A DNA stretch of 64,000 nt, taken from Arthrobacter yangruifuii. Lineage in GTDB: Bacteria; Actinomycetota; Actinomycetes; Actinomycetales; Micrococcaceae. The stretch is taken from positions 558,001 to 622,000 of the forward strand of contig NZ_VTFX01000004.1 in the NCBI RefSeq assembly GCF_009192775.1, written 5' to 3'. Positions 18,472 to 29,777 of this stretch are shown piece by piece; position 1 is the first letter of the stretch; the number at the start of each line of letters is the position of its first letter. The notes beneath the pieces were generated by a model. That model had not been told where the DNA came from and ran no database searches. It saw only the letters and a list, made by a program, of their open reading frames with translations. Both the position numbers and the translations under genes were made by a program.

Positions 18472-19172
18472 CCGGCAAAGCGGCCGGCAGCGGGACTCCG
18501 GCGATGGGAGAACAACTCCTCATTCTCCAGCGTGCATCCCGGGACCCGCTCCACTGCGACGCCGAGTCCGGCAAGCTGGGCTTCGGCACCGGCTGGCAGG
18601 TCAAGGGCTGGCGTGCCGCTGCGGGTGGTGGCCGTTACCGCCGGCAGCAGGGCGGCTGATTCGGCCTGCATGGCGGCAGGAACCTCGTAACACCGCCCGC
18701 AGACGCAGGGACCGATCCAGGCCCGTAGTCCGGTTCCGCCGGCCGCACGCATCCGCCCCACCGCGGCGGGCAGGATGTTGTCCAGCAGTCCGCGGCGGCC
18801 GGCATGCACAGCGGCCGTGACGGGCACTCCGCCGGGGCCTGTGCCGGCCAGCAGGACCGGAACGCAGTCGGCAACCATCACCGCCAGCGGCGCGCCGCCG
18901 TCGGCACTGATCAGGCCGTCCGCCGTGGGGGCTTCGCCGCCGGGTTCCCCGGCCTCCGCCACCACGGCGGAGTGGATCTGGTTCATAAAGCGCAGCGAAC
19001 CGGGAGAAATCCCCATGGCCGCCTCAAGGGCCGCCCGACGCCGAAGGACCGCGTCCGGGGCATCGCCGACATGCAAAGCGAGGTTGCCCGCGGAGGTGTT
19101 GGTGAAGCCCACCTCCAGGTTGTCGCCAACCCGGCTGTGCCACCAAAACATCCGGGACAACCCCGCCGTCAT
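18450..19172 (-). CDS. pgeF: Multicopper polyphenol oxidase family protein (PgeF/YfiH, laccase domain)
   Basis: Members of this family act as purine nucleoside phosphorylase/adenosine deaminase, or remove misincorporated L-serine from peptidoglycan precursors (PgeF in E. coli). The 240-residue protein carries the zinc-binding triad: His in FMNQIHSAVV, Cys in VMVADCVPVLL and His in VTAAVHAGRRG. Other family segments are VGFTNTSAGNLALHVGD and ENEELFSHRRSPAAGRFAGVIW (conserved Y/F-SHRR). It follows ftsZ by 37 bases, the standard neighbourhood. The C-terminal codons overlap a 17-bp tandem repeat. Confidence 0.92.
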   Translation of the reverse strand: MTAGLSRMFWWHSRVGDNLEVGFTNTSAGNLALHVGDAPDAVLRRRAALEAAMGISPGSLRFMNQIHSAVVAEAGEPGGEAPTADGLISADGGAPLAVMVADCVPVLLAGTGPGGVPVTAAVHAGRRGLLDNILPAAVGRMRAAGGTGLRAWIGPCVCGRCYEVPAAMQAESAALLPAVTATTRSGTPALDLPAGAEAQLAGLGVAVERVPGCTLENEELFSHRRSPAAGRFAGVIWRRP

Positions 19173-19209
19173 GTTCAGCTGTTCTTACGCTGTTTTGCCG
19201 TCAGTCTTC

Positions 19210-20406
19210 CTACTTCAGGAAGTCCGGCACATCCAGGTCATCCGGACGGCCGGTGGACAGATCAGATTCCACTACTGCCGGAAGATCGATATCGAAGCCG
19301 GCATCCGCCGGAACATCGTTGTGCTGGTGCGACCGCTGGGACCAGGCCGAGAGGCCTGCGGAAGCCGGGACGGTAGCCCCGAAGCCGCCAGCAGCTGCTG
19401 CCGAGGCAGGCGGTGCAGCGGGCTCGGCCGGCTTGTGCTGCGCCGGCTGGGAGGTGACGTCCACCTGGTCGAAGCCTGCGGCAATTACGGTGACCCGTGC
19501 TTCATCACCGAGGGCATCGTCAATGACGGCGCCGAAGATGATGTTGGCTTCGGGATGGGCCACTTCCTGGACCAGGCGTGCAGCTTCGTTGATCTCGAAC
19601 AGGCCGAGGTCGGAGCCGCCCTGGATGGACAGCAGCACGCCGTGTGCGCCGTCAATCGAGGCTTCAAGCAGAGGAGACGCTATTGCCAGCTCCGCAGCCT
19701 TGACTGCGCGGTCCTCGCCGCGGGCCGAACCGATACCCATGAGGGCCGAACCGGCGCCCTGCATCACGGACTTCACATCCGCGAAGTCGAGGTTGATCAG
19801 GCCCGGGGTGGTGATCAGGTCGGTGATGCCCTGAACGCCGGAAAGCAGGACCTGGTCCGCGGAGCGGAAGGCGTCCAGCATGGACACGTTGCGGTCACTG
19901 ATGGAGAGCAGACGGTCATTCGGGATGACGATCAGCGTGTCGACTTCTTCACGCAGCGTATCGATACCGGACTCGGCCTGGTTGGAACGGCGCCGGCCTT
20001 CGAAGGTGAAGGGGCGGGTCACAACGCCGATGGTCAGGGCGCCGAGGGAGCGGGCGATCCGTGCAACAACGGGAGCGCCGCCGGTACCCGTACCGCCGCC
20101 TTCGCCGGCGGTCACGAAGACCATGTCCGCCCCGCGGAGGACTTCCTCGATCTCCTCGGCGTGATCCTCGGCAGCCTTGCGGCCCACCTCGGGATCAGCG
20201 CCGGCGCCCAGGCCGCGCGTGAGTTCGCGTCCGACGTCAAGCTTCACGTCGGCGTCGCTCATCAGCAATGCCTGGGCATCGGTGTTGATGGCGATGAACT
20301 CCACGCCGCGGAGGCCTACATCGATCATCCGGTTGACGGCGTTCACGCCACCGCCGCCGATGCCGACGACCTTGATGACGGCCAAGTAATTCTGCGGTGC
20401 TGCCAC
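19210..20406 (-). CDS. ftsZ: Cell division GTPase FtsZ
   Basis: FtsZ polymerises into the Z ring that organises septation. The GTG start at 20406 gives a 398-residue protein beginning [20 protein letters not shown], with an AGGAC-type site just upstream; the open frame extends 48 codons further but without support. Signatures are [14 protein letters not shown], the tubulin motif GGGTGTG at about residues 102-108, the T7-loop segment [13 protein letters not shown], and the C-terminal [10 protein letters not shown] that SepF and other partners bind. A variable linker of about 70 residues rich in Ala, Pro and Gln precedes this tail. A 391-bp gap upstream with two palindromes suggests its own regulation. 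Confidence 0.97.
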   Translation of the reverse strand: MAAPQNYLAVIKVVGIGGGGVNAVNRMIDVGLRGVEFIAINTDAQALLMSDADVKLDVGRELTRGLGAGADPEVGRKAAEDHAEEIEEVLRGADMVFVTAGEGGGTGTGGAPVVARIARSLGALTIGVVTRPFTFEGRRRSNQAESGIDTLREEVDTLIVIPNDRLLSISDRNVSMLDAFRSADQVLLSGVQGITDLITTPGLINLDFADVKSVMQGAGSALMGIGSARGEDRAVKAAELAIASPLLEASIDGAHGVLLSIQGGSDLGLFEINEAARLVQEVAHPEANIIFGAVIDDALGDEARVTVIAAGFDQVDVTSQPAQHKPAEPAAPPASAAAAGGFGATVPASAGLSAWSQRSHQHNDVPADAGFDIDLPAVVESDLSTGRPDDLDVPDFLK

Positions 20407-20797
20407 GTCCTGTGTCCCTTGTTCGAATCTCTGCAACTTGATGTTTTCTGCAACTGCATGTTTTGCTGCGCAACTGCCAGCCTTCGGCCGCTGCGTATGT
20501 CCTGCGAACCGGCCCTGCCTGCAGACCGGTTCCCGGCCGCCGGCACCCATGATCCCCCGCAGTGCGGGATTTTCACTGGCTGCCCGGCCGAAAACCTTGA
20601 ACCGACAAAACCCTAACCCTCAGGTTGAGGGTTATAGTTATGTCAAGTAATTCATTACTTTGAACGCTATGGGGCCGACGGCACTTGCGCAAATACCGCC
20701 CCCGCGTGTCGGCCGATTCTTTCCGAACGGCCTTTTCGTGTCGCCTGCGGCCGGCCGCAGGTTTCCGCGGTAAAACGGCGTGCGGTTCCCGCCCGGA
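20407..20797. promoter_or_regulatory. ftsZ upstream region with two adjacent palindromes
   Basis: This 391-bp gap separates ftsQ from ftsZ. It has an AT-rich core at 20600-20665. There the arms TAACCCTCA and TGAGGGTTA (20614-20634, 3-base spacer) form one palindrome, and AAGTAATTCATTACTT (20645-20660) another. A perfect -35 hexamer TTGACA on the minus strand (20641-20646) lies between and overlaps the second. I could not place a good -10 at 16-18 bp, so the promoter itself is unresolved. No ORF in the gap looks real. Confidence 0.6.
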
Positions 20798-21757
20798 TCA
20801 GCGGGTCACCGGCCGCTCCGGGGTGCTGACGTCGTAGACGGCCACCGGCGGATCCGACGGTTTCATTTTCAGGAGCGCCTCCAGCACGCGCGCCTTCGCT
20901 TCATTGGCATCGGCACTCCCCCAGAATACTGTCTGGCCGCTGTTGAGCTTCAATTCGATCGAATCAACTGTCTGGGCGGAAGCGTTCTCCAGCCGGCCGA
21001 GCACCTCCGGCGGAAGCGTGGCAAGCACGGCTGTGATGCTGGGGAAGACCTTCGCGTTCACGGCCTCGCCGCCCCCGGCAATCAGCGGAAGCTGTGCCGC
21101 CGCCCGGTCCGGTACCGCAGCCAGCCGGCGGCCCTCCTCGTCAATGAGGACATGTCCTCCGCCCTCCTGCAGGACAGCCACGGGAACGCGTTCCGTCACC
21201 GTGACCACCAGGGTGGAGGGAGGCTGTGCCGCCACCTTGATGGTGTCGATTTCCGGCCGGTCTTTCAGCAGCTGTTCCACGTCGGCATCGGAGATGGTGG
21301 GCAGGGTCTGCCCCTTCAACGGTTCCAGTGCCGCCGCGGCCTGTTCCTGCGGCAGCAGCGACGTCCCCTCGACCACTACGGTCTTCAGGGCCAGCATCGG
21401 CGAAAAGTACAGCAGGGCAAAAAACAGGCCTGTAGCGACCAGGGCGGACCCGGCCGTGATCCAGGCCAGCCGCCGCCGCCGGCGTGCGGGCGGCTCCGGG
21501 AACGCCAGCACTGTTCCGGCGGTGCCGGGGCCGCCGGACGGTGCACCGCCGGCGGGGCGCTGGGACACCGCGGCGCGCCGCTCCGCCTGGGGAGCCGCCG
21601 ACTTCGCGGCAGGCCTGCCTGCGGACGTCACTGCAGGGTTGCCCGCAGGCGCCGCCGCGGACCGGCGTGCAGAACTGTCCGCGGGGGGCTCCGGGTCCAG
21701 GGCGCGGGTGGCCGTGATGGTTTCATCGCCGCTCCCCCGGCGCTTCCTACCGGCCAT
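20798..21757 (-). CDS. ftsQ: Cell division protein FtsQ/DivIB
   Basis: FtsQ is a bitopic membrane protein that links septal ring assembly to the FtsL/FtsB/FtsW/FtsI complex. The 319-residue product has a cytoplasmic N-terminus of about 95 residues rich in Ala, Gly, Pro and Arg, a single membrane helix (about 98-118), a POTRA domain beginning KTVVVEGTSLLPQEQ, then the beta domain with ERVPVAVLQEGGGHVLIDEEGR (abridged) and SIELKLNSGQTVFWGS near the C-terminus. The start overlaps the murC 3' end by 11 bases. It is the last gene before the 391-bp gap to ftsZ. Confidence 0.92.
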   Translation of the reverse strand: MAGRKRRGSGDETITATRALDPEPPADSSARRSAAAPAGNPAVTSAGRPAAKSAAPQAERRAAVSQRPAGGAPSGGPGTAGTVLAFPEPPARRRRRLAWITAGSALVATGLFFALLYFSPMLALKTVVVEGTSLLPQEQAAAALEPLKGQTLPTISDADVEQLLKDRPEIDTIKVAAQPPSTLVVTVTERVPVAVLQEGGGHVLIDEEGRRLAAVPDRAAAQLPLIAGGGEAVNAKVFPSITAVLATLPPEVLGRLENASAQTVDSIELKLNSGQTVFWGSADANEAKARVLEALLKMKPSDPPVAVYDVSTPERPVTR

Positions 21758-23189
21758 CGGCGGCGTTTCCGGCGGAGGCGGCGGAGGCGGCGGAGCGGGC
21801 CGGGACGGCTGCCAGGCGGGCTACCAGTTCGGCACCGAGGCCGGTGACGTCGCCGGCTCCGACCGTCAGGATGATGTCGCCGGCATCCGCGCCGTCGGCA
21901 ACCTGCGCCACAGCCTGGTCCGCAGTGCCGGCGTATCCGCCGGTGACGTGCAGGCGGGAGGTGATCAGTTCACTGGTAACCCCGGCGATGGGGTCTTCCC
22001 GGGCCGGATAGATGTCCAGCACGGTGGCCGTGTCAGCCAGATCGAGCGCCGCGGCGAACTCCGCGGCGAAGCTGCGGGTCCGGCTGAACAGATGGGGCTG
22101 GAACAGCACATGCACCCGGTGTGCGCCGGCGACCGTGCGGGCCGCCTTGAGCGCTGCCGTGACTTCGGTGGGGTGATGGGCGTAGTCGTCGAAGACCTGC
22201 ACCCCGCGGGCGGCGCCCCGGAACTCGAAGCGCCGGGCGGCACCGGAGAAGGTGCCCAGGCCCGCCGCGGCCACCTGCGGGTCCACGCCCAGCTCCAGGG
22301 CCACGGCAAAGGCCGCGGCCGCATTCAGGATGTTGTGGGCGCCCGGAACCTGCAGGACAAGCGGAACCTCGGCCACGCGGCCGTCGGCCGTGTAATGCAG
22401 GGTGCTGACCGAGCCGGCGCCGTCCGGCCGGGTGTCCGAAACGCGGACTTCCGCGTCCTCAGCGTAACCGTAGGTCACCGCGCGGACATCCGGGCTGCGG
22501 TGCACCAGGCTGGCCGCACCGGCGTCGTCGGCACATGCCACCAGGAGCCCTTCCGGCGGCAGCAGCGCCGCGAAGGCGTCGAAGGAGGCAAAGACCGCTG
22601 CCTCGGTGCCGTAGTGGTCCAGGTGGTCGGCCTCGACGTTGGTGACCACGCTGATGCGCGGGGTGTAGTTCAGGAAGGACCCGTCGGATTCATCGGCTTC
22701 GGCCACAAACACCGGTCCGGCGCCGTGGGCTGCGTTGACGCCGAGTGCGGCAACATCGCCGCCGATGGCGAAGGACGGATCCAGTCCGGCCCCGCGCAGC
22801 ATGACGGTGATCATGGCCGTGGTGGTGGTCTTGCCGTGCGTTCCCGCCACCGCCACCAGGTCCTGCGAACCCATGGCCGCGGAGAGGGCGACGGAACGGT
22901 GGATGATCCGCAGTCCGCGGGACCGGGCCTGCGCAAGCTCCGGGTTCGTTTCGCGGATGGCCGTGGAGACGACCACGGTGTCGGCATCCGCCACGTGGGC
23001 GGCGTCGTGCCCTAGGAATACCCGGGCCCCCAGTGCTTCGAGGGCGCGCAGCCCCGGGGAGTCCTTGGCATCGGAGCCGGACACGGGAATGCCCTGTGCC
23101 AGGAGCACCCGGGCTACGGCCGACATTCCGGCGCCGCCCAGGCCGATGAAGTGGACCTGTCCCAGATCCTTTGGGTTCAGCCGGTTCAT
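21747..23189 (-). CDS. murC: UDP-N-acetylmuramate--L-alanine ligase
   Basis: MurC adds the first amino acid, L-alanine, to UDP-MurNAc using ATP. The 480-residue enzyme has the N-terminal Rossmann motif [17 protein letters not shown], the P-loop [10 protein letters not shown] at about residues 115-124, [12 protein letters not shown], the central-domain [13 protein letters not shown], and [14 protein letters not shown]. The C-terminus ends in an alanine-rich low-complexity stretch ([15 protein letters not shown]). It overlaps murG by 4 bases (ATGA) and ftsQ by 11. Confidence 0.96.
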   Translation of the reverse strand: MNRLNPKDLGQVHFIGLGGAGMSAVARVLLAQGIPVSGSDAKDSPGLRALEALGARVFLGHDAAHVADADTVVVSTAIRETNPELAQARSRGLRIIHRSVALSAAMGSQDLVAVAGTHGKTTTTAMITVMLRGAGLDPSFAIGGDVAALGVNAAHGAGPVFVAEADESDGSFLNYTPRISVVTNVEADHLDHYGTEAAVFASFDAFAALLPPEGLLVACADDAGAASLVHRSPDVRAVTYGYAEDAEVRVSDTRPDGAGSVSTLHYTADGRVAEVPLVLQVPGAHNILNAAAAFAVALELGVDPQVAAAGLGTFSGAARRFEFRGAARGVQVFDDYAHHPTEVTAALKAARTVAGAHRVHVLFQPHLFSRTRSFAAEFAAALDLADTATVLDIYPAREDPIAGVTSELITSRLHVTGGYAGTADQAVAQVADGADAGDIILTVGAGDVTGLGAELVARLAAVPARSAASAASAGNAADGR

Positions 23190-24295
23190 GCCTGTGACCT
23201 ATCGCTTGCTTCGAGGATGAATGCCGCCATCCGCTGGTCCGCGTCGCGGATACCCAGCGCCGCCGACGCCGTGGACATCGCGTTCAGCGCCGCCGGATCG
23301 GCCAGCAAAGGTATCAGCCTCTCGGAAATCCAGTCAGCTGTGAAGAGGGAATCGGCAACCGTCAGTGCTCCGCCCGCGGCCACCAGGGCTTCGGCGTTGA
23401 GGGCCTGCTCGCCGTTGCCGTGCGGCAGCGGGACCAGGACCGCGGGAAGCCCGACGGCACTGATTTCGCAGACCGTTCCGGCTCCGGAACGGGCCAGCAG
23501 CAGGTCCGCGGCCGCATAGGCCTGTTCCATGCCGTCAATGTATTCCACCTGGGTATAGCCGCGCGCGGCAACGGGATTGCCGGCGGCGTCCACCAGGGAC
23601 TTGCCGCGGCCGGTGATGTGCAGTGTCTGGATGCCGGCAGCGGCCAGCGCCGGAAGCGCCCGTTCCACGGCGCGGTTGATGCTCGCGGCACCCGAGGAGC
23701 CGCCGGTCACCACCAGCGTGGGCCGGTCCTGCTCAAGTCCCAGGGCCGTCCGCGCCGCATTCCTCGCGGCGGCACGGTCCAGTCCGGAGATTTCCCGGCG
23801 CATCGGCATGCCCACCCAGATGGCCTTCGGCAGCTTGGTGGCTTCAAAGGCGACGCCGGTGACGTCGGCGAAGCGCGCGCCCACGCGGTTGGCCAGGCCG
23901 GGACGGGCGTTGGCCTCATGCACGATCACCGGGAGGGAGCGGCGGCGCGCGGCCAGGTACACCGGAGTGGAGACATAGCCGCCCACGCCCACCACGACGT
24001 CGGCCTGCGCCGCGTCCAGGATCTGCCCGGCCTGCCGGACGGCACGGACCAGGCGGGACGGGAGCCGGACCAGGTCCGCGGAGGGACGCCGGGGCATGGG
24101 CACCCGGTCGATGGTGGCCAGCTCGTAACCCGCTGCCGGCACGAGCCGCGCTTCCATTCCCGAGGCGGTCCCCACCACGGTGATGCGGGCGTCGGGGCGG
24201 TGCGCCCTGACGGCATCGGCAATGGCCAGGAGCGGGCTGATGTGCCCGGCGGTGCCGCCTCCGGCCAGGACTACGGACAGGGAGTGCTGCGTCAT
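23186..24295 (-). CDS. murG: UDP-GlcNAc--undecaprenyl-PP-MurNAc-pentapeptide GlcNAc transferase
   Basis: MurG transfers GlcNAc from UDP-GlcNAc to lipid I, making lipid II at the inner face of the membrane. The 369-residue GT28 enzyme starts with the glycine-rich [22 protein letters not shown], and has [36 protein letters not shown], the C-domain [39 protein letters not shown] (abridged; the nucleotide-sugar binding region), and [15 protein letters not shown]. It is coupled to ftsW upstream and murC downstream by 4-base overlaps. Confidence 0.96.
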   Translation of the reverse strand: MTQHSLSVVLAGGGTAGHISPLLAIADAVRAHRPDARITVVGTASGMEARLVPAAGYELATIDRVPMPRRPSADLVRLPSRLVRAVRQAGQILDAAQADVVVGVGGYVSTPVYLAARRRSLPVIVHEANARPGLANRVGARFADVTGVAFEATKLPKAIWVGMPMRREISGLDRAAARNAARTALGLEQDRPTLVVTGGSSGAASINRAVERALPALAAAGIQTLHITGRGKSLVDAAGNPVAARGYTQVEYIDGMEQAYAAADLLLARSGAGTVCEISAVGLPAVLVPLPHGNGEQALNAEALVAAGGALTVADSLFTADWISERLIPLLADPAALNAMSTASAALGIRDADQRMAAFILEASDRSQA

Positions 24296-25620
24296 GGAGC
24301 TGTTGGTTCACTTTCGGGGATTTTGCGGGCAAAGGAGAGCAGGACGCCGACGGCGGCAAGCGTGAAGGTCAGGGAGGATCCGCCGTAGGAAATAAACGGC
24401 AGCGGAACACCGATGACGGGCAGCAGCCCGGTGACCATGGCAATGTTCACGGAGGCCTGGCCGATGATCCAGACCAGGATGGCGCCGCAGACGATGCGGA
24501 TGAACGGATCGGTGTGGCGCATGGTGACCCGCACAGTGGCGATGGCAAGGACCGCGAAGAGGCTGACCACCACCAGCGTGCCGAGCAGGCCGAACTCTTC
24601 GCCGATGATGGCGAAGATGAAGTCATTGTGCGCTTCCGGGATCCAGTTCCATTTCTGCCGGCTCTGTCCGATGCCGACGCCGAGCCAGCCGCCCGAGGCC
24701 AGCGCGTACATGCCGGCATTGGCCTGGTCGCACAGGCCCGTGCTGCAGTCCAGCTGCAGCCAGGCGCTGATGCGGCTGGAGCGGTTGCTGCTGACCAGGG
24801 ACATCAGGACCGCTCCGAAGGCCGCCCCTGCGCCCAGGACACCGAGGAAACGCAGCGGTGCTCCGGCGAAGAACAGCGCCGCCATCATGATCATGCCCAT
24901 AACGATCACGGTGCCGAGGTCGCTTCCGAGCATGACCAGGAGGATCAGGAGGCCGCCGCCCGGAACCACCGGTATCAGCGCGTGCTTCCATTCGTTGATC
25001 AACCGGCCCTTCATGGACAGGACCGCGGCGAACCAGATGACCATCGCCAGCTTCGCTGCCTCGGAGGGCTGCCCCGTGATGGGACCGATTTCGATCCAGT
25101 TCTTGTTGCCGTTGACTTCCTTGCCGATCACCAGCACCAGCACCAGCAGGATGAAAGCCAGGCCGTAGAGGAACCAGGCCAGGGCCCGGTAGTGCGACGG
25201 GCCCAGCCGCGACAGCCCCAGCATGGCAATGACACCTGCTGCGGCGAACATCGACTGCTTCAGGAACAGGTCGAAGGTTGTGGCCGCTCCGGCGTCGCTC
25301 CCGGCCGCCGCGGCAATGGACTCGACCGAGGACGCCGAGAGCACCATCATCAGGCCGATGGCCGTCAGGGCCAGGGTGGCGCCGAGGATCATGTAGTAGC
25401 TGGAACCCGTGGCGCTGCGTCCGCTTCCCTCCAGCAGGACGAGGAAGCGTTCCACCAGCGACGCCGGTTTGGCCAGCAGTTTCCCGCGGCGGTTTGCAGG
25501 GGCCGGTGTTGTTCCGGCCTTCGGGCCGGTTTTTGCCTCGCCCGTGCCGCCGCCGGCAGTGGCTGCGGGATTGCGGCGCAGGACCGGCTTGCGTTTGCTG
25601 CCGGTGGGCGTGGTAACCAA
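24292..25620 (-). CDS. ftsW: Septal peptidoglycan glycosyltransferase FtsW (SEDS family)
   Basis: FtsW polymerises lipid II at the septum together with FtsI. The TTG start at 25620 is chosen because AAAGGAG lies seven bases upstream inside the murD 3' end, and murD stops 2 bases before; this gives 442 residues. A hydrophilic N-terminus of about 60 residues precedes ten membrane helices. SEDS signatures include [53 protein letters not shown] and [11 protein letters not shown] near the C-terminus. A longer open frame to 25716 would need to overlap murD by 95 bases and is less likely. The stop overlaps the murG start (ATGA). Confidence 0.93.
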   Translation of the reverse strand: MVTTPTGSKRKPVLRRNPAATAGGGTGEAKTGPKAGTTPAPANRRGKLLAKPASLVERFLVLLEGSGRSATGSSYYMILGATLALTAIGLMMVLSASSVESIAAAAGSDAGAATTFDLFLKQSMFAAAGVIAMLGLSRLGPSHYRALAWFLYGLAFILLVLVLVIGKEVNGNKNWIEIGPITGQPSEAAKLAMVIWFAAVLSMKGRLINEWKHALIPVVPGGGLLILLVMLGSDLGTVIVMGMIMMAALFFAGAPLRFLGVLGAGAAFGAVLMSLVSSNRSSRISAWLQLDCSTGLCDQANAGMYALASGGWLGVGIGQSRQKWNWIPEAHNDFIFAIIGEEFGLLGTLVVVSLFAVLAIATVRVTMRHTDPFIRIVCGAILVWIIGQASVNIAMVTGLLPVIGVPLPFISYGGSSLTFTLAAVGVLLSFARKIPESEPTAP

Positions 25621-25621
25621 T

Positions 25622-27169
25622 CTAGGGCTCCTTTGGAGTCTGTGCCTGTCCCGGTGCCTGCTGCTCGCCCACATACCCTGCGACGGCTTCGATGAAAGCC
25701 TCGCCGCGGTGGGCATAGGAAGTGAACTGGTCCATGGAAGCTGCTGCCGGAGCCATCAGGACGGTGTCTCCTGGTTCGGCCACGGCGGCCGCCGCAGCGA
25801 CGGCACGGACCATGATCTCTTCGGCGCTGGTGACGGGCGCCGCGGGCTGTTCCCCAGTCTGCTCCTCCAGCGCGTGGATCACCGGCACATCGGGCGCGTG
25901 TTGCGCCAGCGCGGCCTGCAGCTCGGCGCTGTCGGCACCGATCAGCACCACCGCCCTGAACCGGCCGCGGTGTTCTGCCACCAGGTTGTCGTAGCTGACG
26001 CCCTTGGACAGGCCGCCGGCAATCCAGACCACACTGGAGAACGCAGCCAGGGACGCCGCTGCCGCGTGCGGATTGGTCGCCTTCGAGTCATTGACCCAGA
26101 GAATGTCGTTGAGGCGGGCCACCGGCTGGATGCGGTGGTTCCCGGGTGAGTAGGCGCGCAGTCCGTCGCGCACCGCCGCCGGTTCGACGCCGAAGGCACG
26201 CACCAGCGCAGCCGCCGCCAGGGCGTTGGCCACCATGTGCCGGGGGGCGTACTCCCCCAGATCGGACATGGCCGCGAGCTCTGCGGCGGAATCCTTGCGC
26301 TGTTCGATGAAGGCGCGGTCCACGAGCAGCCCTTCGACTACTCCGACCATGCTCACCGCCGGCACGCCGGTGGTGAAACCGACCGCGCGGCAGCCTTCGA
26401 CGACGTCGGCTTCCTCGACCATGTGTTCGGTCTCGTACTGCTCGGCGTTGTAGATGCAGGCGACCTGCGTGTTTTCGTAGATCTTGGCCTTGTCGGCCAT
26501 GTAGGCCTCGTAGGAGCCGTGCCAGTCCACGTGGTCTTCGGCGATGTTCAGGCACACGCTGGCCAGCGGGGAGATGGAATGCGTCCAATGCAGCTGGAAG
26601 CTGGACAGCTCCACCGCAATGGCGTCATAGCCCTCGGGATCGCGGATGGCGTCGAGGATCGGGGTGCCGACGTTCCCGGCGGCGATGGCGCGAAGCCCGG
26701 CGGCGCGGAGCATGCTTTCGGTCATGGTGACGGTGGTGGTTTTCCCGTTGGTGCCGGTGATCGCCAGCCACTGGGCCGTCCTGCGGCCCTCGCGGATCCG
26801 CACGCGCCAGGCCAGCTCGACGTCGCCCCAGACGGGAATGCCCGCCTCGGCGGCAGCTGCCAGCACCGGGTGCGTTGGCCGGAAGCCCGGGGAGGTCACC
26901 ACGAGGTCGGGAACTGAGCCGTCGACCCGGGGCAGGCCTGCCACGGCGTCGGCACCCAGGAGGATGTCCGCAGCGCCGACAATGCGGAGGGTGTCCGCTT
27001 TGGCCCGGTTCTCGTCGGTGTCCCCGGCGTCCACCACCACTACCCGTGCGCCGAGTTCAATCAGGGTGTCGGCAGCGGAGAAGCCGGAGAGTCCGATGCC
27101 GGTGACCACCACGCGCAGTCCGGTCCAGTCTGCGTCCCACGTGGTCAGTTCCTCGAGGGGAGCACTCAC
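25622..27169 (-). CDS. murD: UDP-N-acetylmuramoyl-L-alanine--D-glutamate ligase
   Basis: MurD adds D-glutamate to UDP-MurNAc-L-Ala. The preferred start is the GTG at 27169, overlapping the mraY TGA as GTGA, giving 515 residues; an in-frame ATG at 27184 would add five. Motifs: [17 protein letters not shown], the P-loop [14 protein letters not shown] at about residue 137-150, [44 protein letters not shown] and [21 protein letters not shown]. The C-terminus has a Gln/Ala/Pro-rich tail ([15 protein letters not shown]). It sits between mraY and ftsW. Confidence 0.95.
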   Translation of the reverse strand: MSAPLEELTTWDADWTGLRVVVTGIGLSGFSAADTLIELGARVVVVDAGDTDENRAKADTLRIVGAADILLGADAVAGLPRVDGSVPDLVVTSPGFRPTHPVLAAAAEAGIPVWGDVELAWRVRIREGRRTAQWLAITGTNGKTTTVTMTESMLRAAGLRAIAAGNVGTPILDAIRDPEGYDAIAVELSSFQLHWTHSISPLASVCLNIAEDHVDWHGSYEAYMADKAKIYENTQVACIYNAEQYETEHMVEEADVVEGCRAVGFTTGVPAVSMVGVVEGLLVDRAFIEQRKDSAAELAAMSDLGEYAPRHMVANALAAAALVRAFGVEPAAVRDGLRAYSPGNHRIQPVARLNDILWVNDSKATNPHAAAASLAAFSSVVWIAGGLSKGVSYDNLVAEHRGRFRAVVLIGADSAELQAALAQHAPDVPVIHALEEQTGEQPAAPVTSAEEIMVRAVAAAAAVAEPGDTVLMAPAAASMDQFTSYAHRGEAFIEAVAGYVGEQQAPGQAQTPKEP

Positions 27170-28269
27170 AGTCCCACCACCCATTCCGCGTAGAAGATGC
27201 CCAGCGCCACGGCAACGCAGAGCCCGGCGATGATCCAGAACCGGACCACCACGGTCACCTCGGCCCAGCCCTTGAGCTCGAAGTGGTGCTGCAGCGGCGC
27301 CATCTTGAAGACGCGTTTGCCGCCGCTGATCTTGAAGTACCCCACCTGGATGATGACGGAGAGGGTGATGATGACGAAGAGCCCGGCAAGGATCACCAGC
27401 AGCAGTTCGGTCCGGGAAAGGATGGCGAAGGCGGCAATCGCACCGCCGATGGCCAGCGAGCCGGTGTCGCCCATAAAGATCTTCGCCGGGGCGGTGTTCC
27501 ACCAGAGGAACCCGATCAGGGCACCGGCCATGGCGCCGGCCAGCAGGGCCAGGTCCATCGGGTCACGGACCTCGTAGCAGACGCCTTCGGCACCCGGTGA
27601 ACCGCAGCTCTGGTTGTACTGCCAGATCCCGATCAGGAAGTACGCGCCGAACACCAGCACGGAGGCGCCCGCGGCGAGCCCGTCGAGGCCGTCGGTCAGG
27701 TTCACGCCGTTGGTAGTGCCGGTGATGATGATCAGGGACCAGATCACGAACAGGATCGCACCGATCACGGAGCCGGCGAAGGCCAGGTCAAAGCCGGTGT
27801 CCCGGATGAAGGAGACCGCGGTGGAGGCCGGGGTCCTTCCCTGATCATTGGGGAACTGCAGGGCCAGCACGGCAAAGGTAATGCCCACCACGGCCTGCAG
27901 GATGATTTTCGCCCGGGCGTTCAGGCCCAGACTGCGCTGCTTGGAAATCTTGGTGTAGTCGTCAATGAAGCCGACCATGCCCATTCCCACGGTGAGCAGC
28001 AGGACCAACAGTCCGGACGCCGTCGGGCTGAAGGATCCGAAGCCCAGCATGCCGCTGATGAGGTGGGTGATGAAGTACGCGGCGACCACCGAGGCAACAA
28101 TGACGGCGCCGCCCATGGTCGGGGTGCCGCGCTTGGTGTGGTGCGAGGTGGGGCCGTCGTCGCGGACGAACTGGCCGTAGCCCTTCCGCACCAGGAAACG
28201 GATGAACAGGGGTGTTCCGGCAAAGGCGAAGACCAGAGCCAGCGAAGACCCTACAAGCAGGGAGATCAC
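27166..28269 (-). CDS. mraY: Phospho-N-acetylmuramoyl-pentapeptide transferase
   Basis: MraY makes lipid I by moving phospho-MurNAc-pentapeptide from UDP onto undecaprenyl phosphate. The 367-residue integral membrane protein has about ten helices and the family motifs [31 protein letters not shown] (catalytic Asp-Asp), [16 protein letters not shown] and a conserved [11 protein letters not shown] with [15 protein letters not shown] near the C-terminus. The start is GTG at 28269, overlapping the murF stop by 4 bases (GTGA). The stop overlaps the murD start the same way, so murF, mraY and murD look translationally coupled. Confidence 0.97.
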   Translation of the reverse strand: MISLLVGSSLALVFAFAGTPLFIRFLVRKGYGQFVRDDGPTSHHTKRGTPTMGGAVIVASVVAAYFITHLISGMLGFGSFSPTASGLLVLLLTVGMGMVGFIDDYTKISKQRSLGLNARAKIILQAVVGITFAVLALQFPNDQGRTPASTAVSFIRDTGFDLAFAGSVIGAILFVIWSLIIITGTTNGVNLTDGLDGLAAGASVLVFGAYFLIGIWQYNQSCGSPGAEGVCYEVRDPMDLALLAGAMAGALIGFLWWNTAPAKIFMGDTGSLAIGGAIAAFAILSRTELLLVILAGLFVIITLSVIIQVGYFKISGGKRVFKMAPLQHHFELKGWAEVTVVVRFWIIAGLCVAVALGIFYAEWVVGL

Positions 28270-29771
28270 AGGTTCTCTCCTCCGGTCCCTTCGGTGCGCG
28301 CCGGCTCGGACGCCGGATCAGTTGCTGCGGACGGTGGTACAGGGGACAAGGCTATCCGATCGCCGAGGAAGCGCAGGGCCGCCCCGTTGGAGGATTTGAA
28401 CAGGACAAGGTCGCCGGGGGCGAGGGATTCCCGGAGGATACGCTCGGCGTCCTCGGCGGTCTCCACGAAGGTGGATTCCTCTCCCCAGGAGCCCTCCATC
28501 ACCGCACCGGTGTGCATGGCACGGGCCCCGGTGCCCACGACAATGAGTTTGGAGATATTCAACCGGACCGCGTAGCGGCCGATGGCGTCGTGCTCGGTGA
28601 CGGAATCCTCGCCGAGCTCCAGCATTTCGCCCAGCACCGCCCAGGTGCGCCGTTCCCGGCCGAGCTCGGCGAGGGTGCGCAGGGCGGCGCGCATGGATTC
28701 GGGGTTCGCGTTGTAGGCGTCGTTGATGACAGTGACGCCGTCGGCGCGGTCGGTGCGCTCCATGCGCCACCGGCTTGCCGCGGTCCGGCCGGACAGGCCG
28801 GCAGCGATGGCTGCACCGGGAATCCCGGCGGCGTAGGCGGCTGCGGCGGCCGCCAGGAGGTTGGCTGTGTGGTGGGCGCCGATCAGTCCGGAACGGATCT
28901 CGTGCCGGCTGCCGTCGGGCAGCAGGAGCGTGAAGACCGGCCGGCCCTGGCTGTCCGTCCGCGCGTCGAGGGCGCGGACGGCGTTCTTGGCGCCGTGTGC
29001 TTCCTCCGGCGAGGAGGTGAAATAGAGGACCGGGGCCTGGGTGCGCTCGGCCATCGCCGCAACGCGGATGTCATCGGCGTTGAGGATGGCGGTGCCGCCG
29101 GCGGGCAGGGCTTCAACGAGTTCACCCTTGGCGACGGCGATGTTGTCCACGCCGCCGAACTCGCCGGCGTGGGCGGACCCCACGAAGAGGACGACGCCGA
29201 TGTCCGGTTTCACCATCTCCGCCAGGTAGCGGATGTTGCCGATGCGGGTGGCGCCCATCTCCATCACCAGGTAGCGGGTGCCGTAGCCGGCGGTGAACAC
29301 AGTCAGCGGCAGGCCCACTTCGCCGTTGTAGGAGCCGACCGGAGCCACGGTGGGTCCGGAGGGCTGCAGGATCCCGGCCAGCAGGTCCTTGGTGGTGGTC
29401 TTTCCGGCTGAGCCGGTGATGCCGATAACGGTTAGCTCGCCGTGCGCCCGGAGCCGGCGCACGATCTCCGCTGCGAGGGCACCCATGGCCAGGACGACGT
29501 CGGGCACCATCACGGCAGGGTAGGGATCCCCGGCGTCGTCGGACACCGGCCGTTCGACAAGGGCCAGCAGGGCACCGCGGGCGAAGGCCGCGTCCACGAA
29601 CAGGTGGCCGTCGGAGTTCTCGCCGGGCTTCGCTATGAACAGCGATCCCTGAACGGTTTCGCGCGAATCCGTGGTGGCGGATGTCACGACGATACCCGGA
29701 GTCCGTGCGGCCGGGCCGATCAGCTCGCCGCCTGTAATTGCCGCTATTTCGGCTGCATTTAGTTCAATCAT
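28266..29771 (-). CDS. murF: UDP-N-acetylmuramoyl-tripeptide--D-alanyl-D-alanine ligase
   Basis: MurF adds D-Ala-D-Ala to complete the UDP-MurNAc pentapeptide. The 501-residue enzyme shows [15 protein letters not shown] at the N-terminal domain, the P-loop [13 protein letters not shown] at about residues 118-129, [33 protein letters not shown], and [19 protein letters not shown] in the C-terminal domain. The ending is rich in Pro, Ala and Thr. It starts 6 bases after murE and overlaps mraY by 4. Confidence 0.95.
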   Translation of the reverse strand: MIELNAAEIAAITGGELIGPAARTPGIVVTSATTDSRETVQGSLFIAKPGENSDGHLFVDAAFARGALLALVERPVSDDAGDPYPAVMVPDVVLAMGALAAEIVRRLRAHGELTVIGITGSAGKTTTKDLLAGILQPSGPTVAPVGSYNGEVGLPLTVFTAGYGTRYLVMEMGATRIGNIRYLAEMVKPDIGVVLFVGSAHAGEFGGVDNIAVAKGELVEALPAGGTAILNADDIRVAAMAERTQAPVLYFTSSPEEAHGAKNAVRALDARTDSQGRPVFTLLLPDGSRHEIRSGLIGAHHTANLLAAAAAAYAAGIPGAAIAAGLSGRTAASRWRMERTDRADGVTVINDAYNANPESMRAALRTLAELGRERRTWAVLGEMLELGEDSVTEHDAIGRYAVRLNISKLIVVGTGARAMHTGAVMEGSWGEESTFVETAEDAERILRESLAPGDLVLFKSSNGAALRFLGDRIALSPVPPSAATDPASEPARTEGTGGENL

Positions 29772-29777
29772 GACGAT

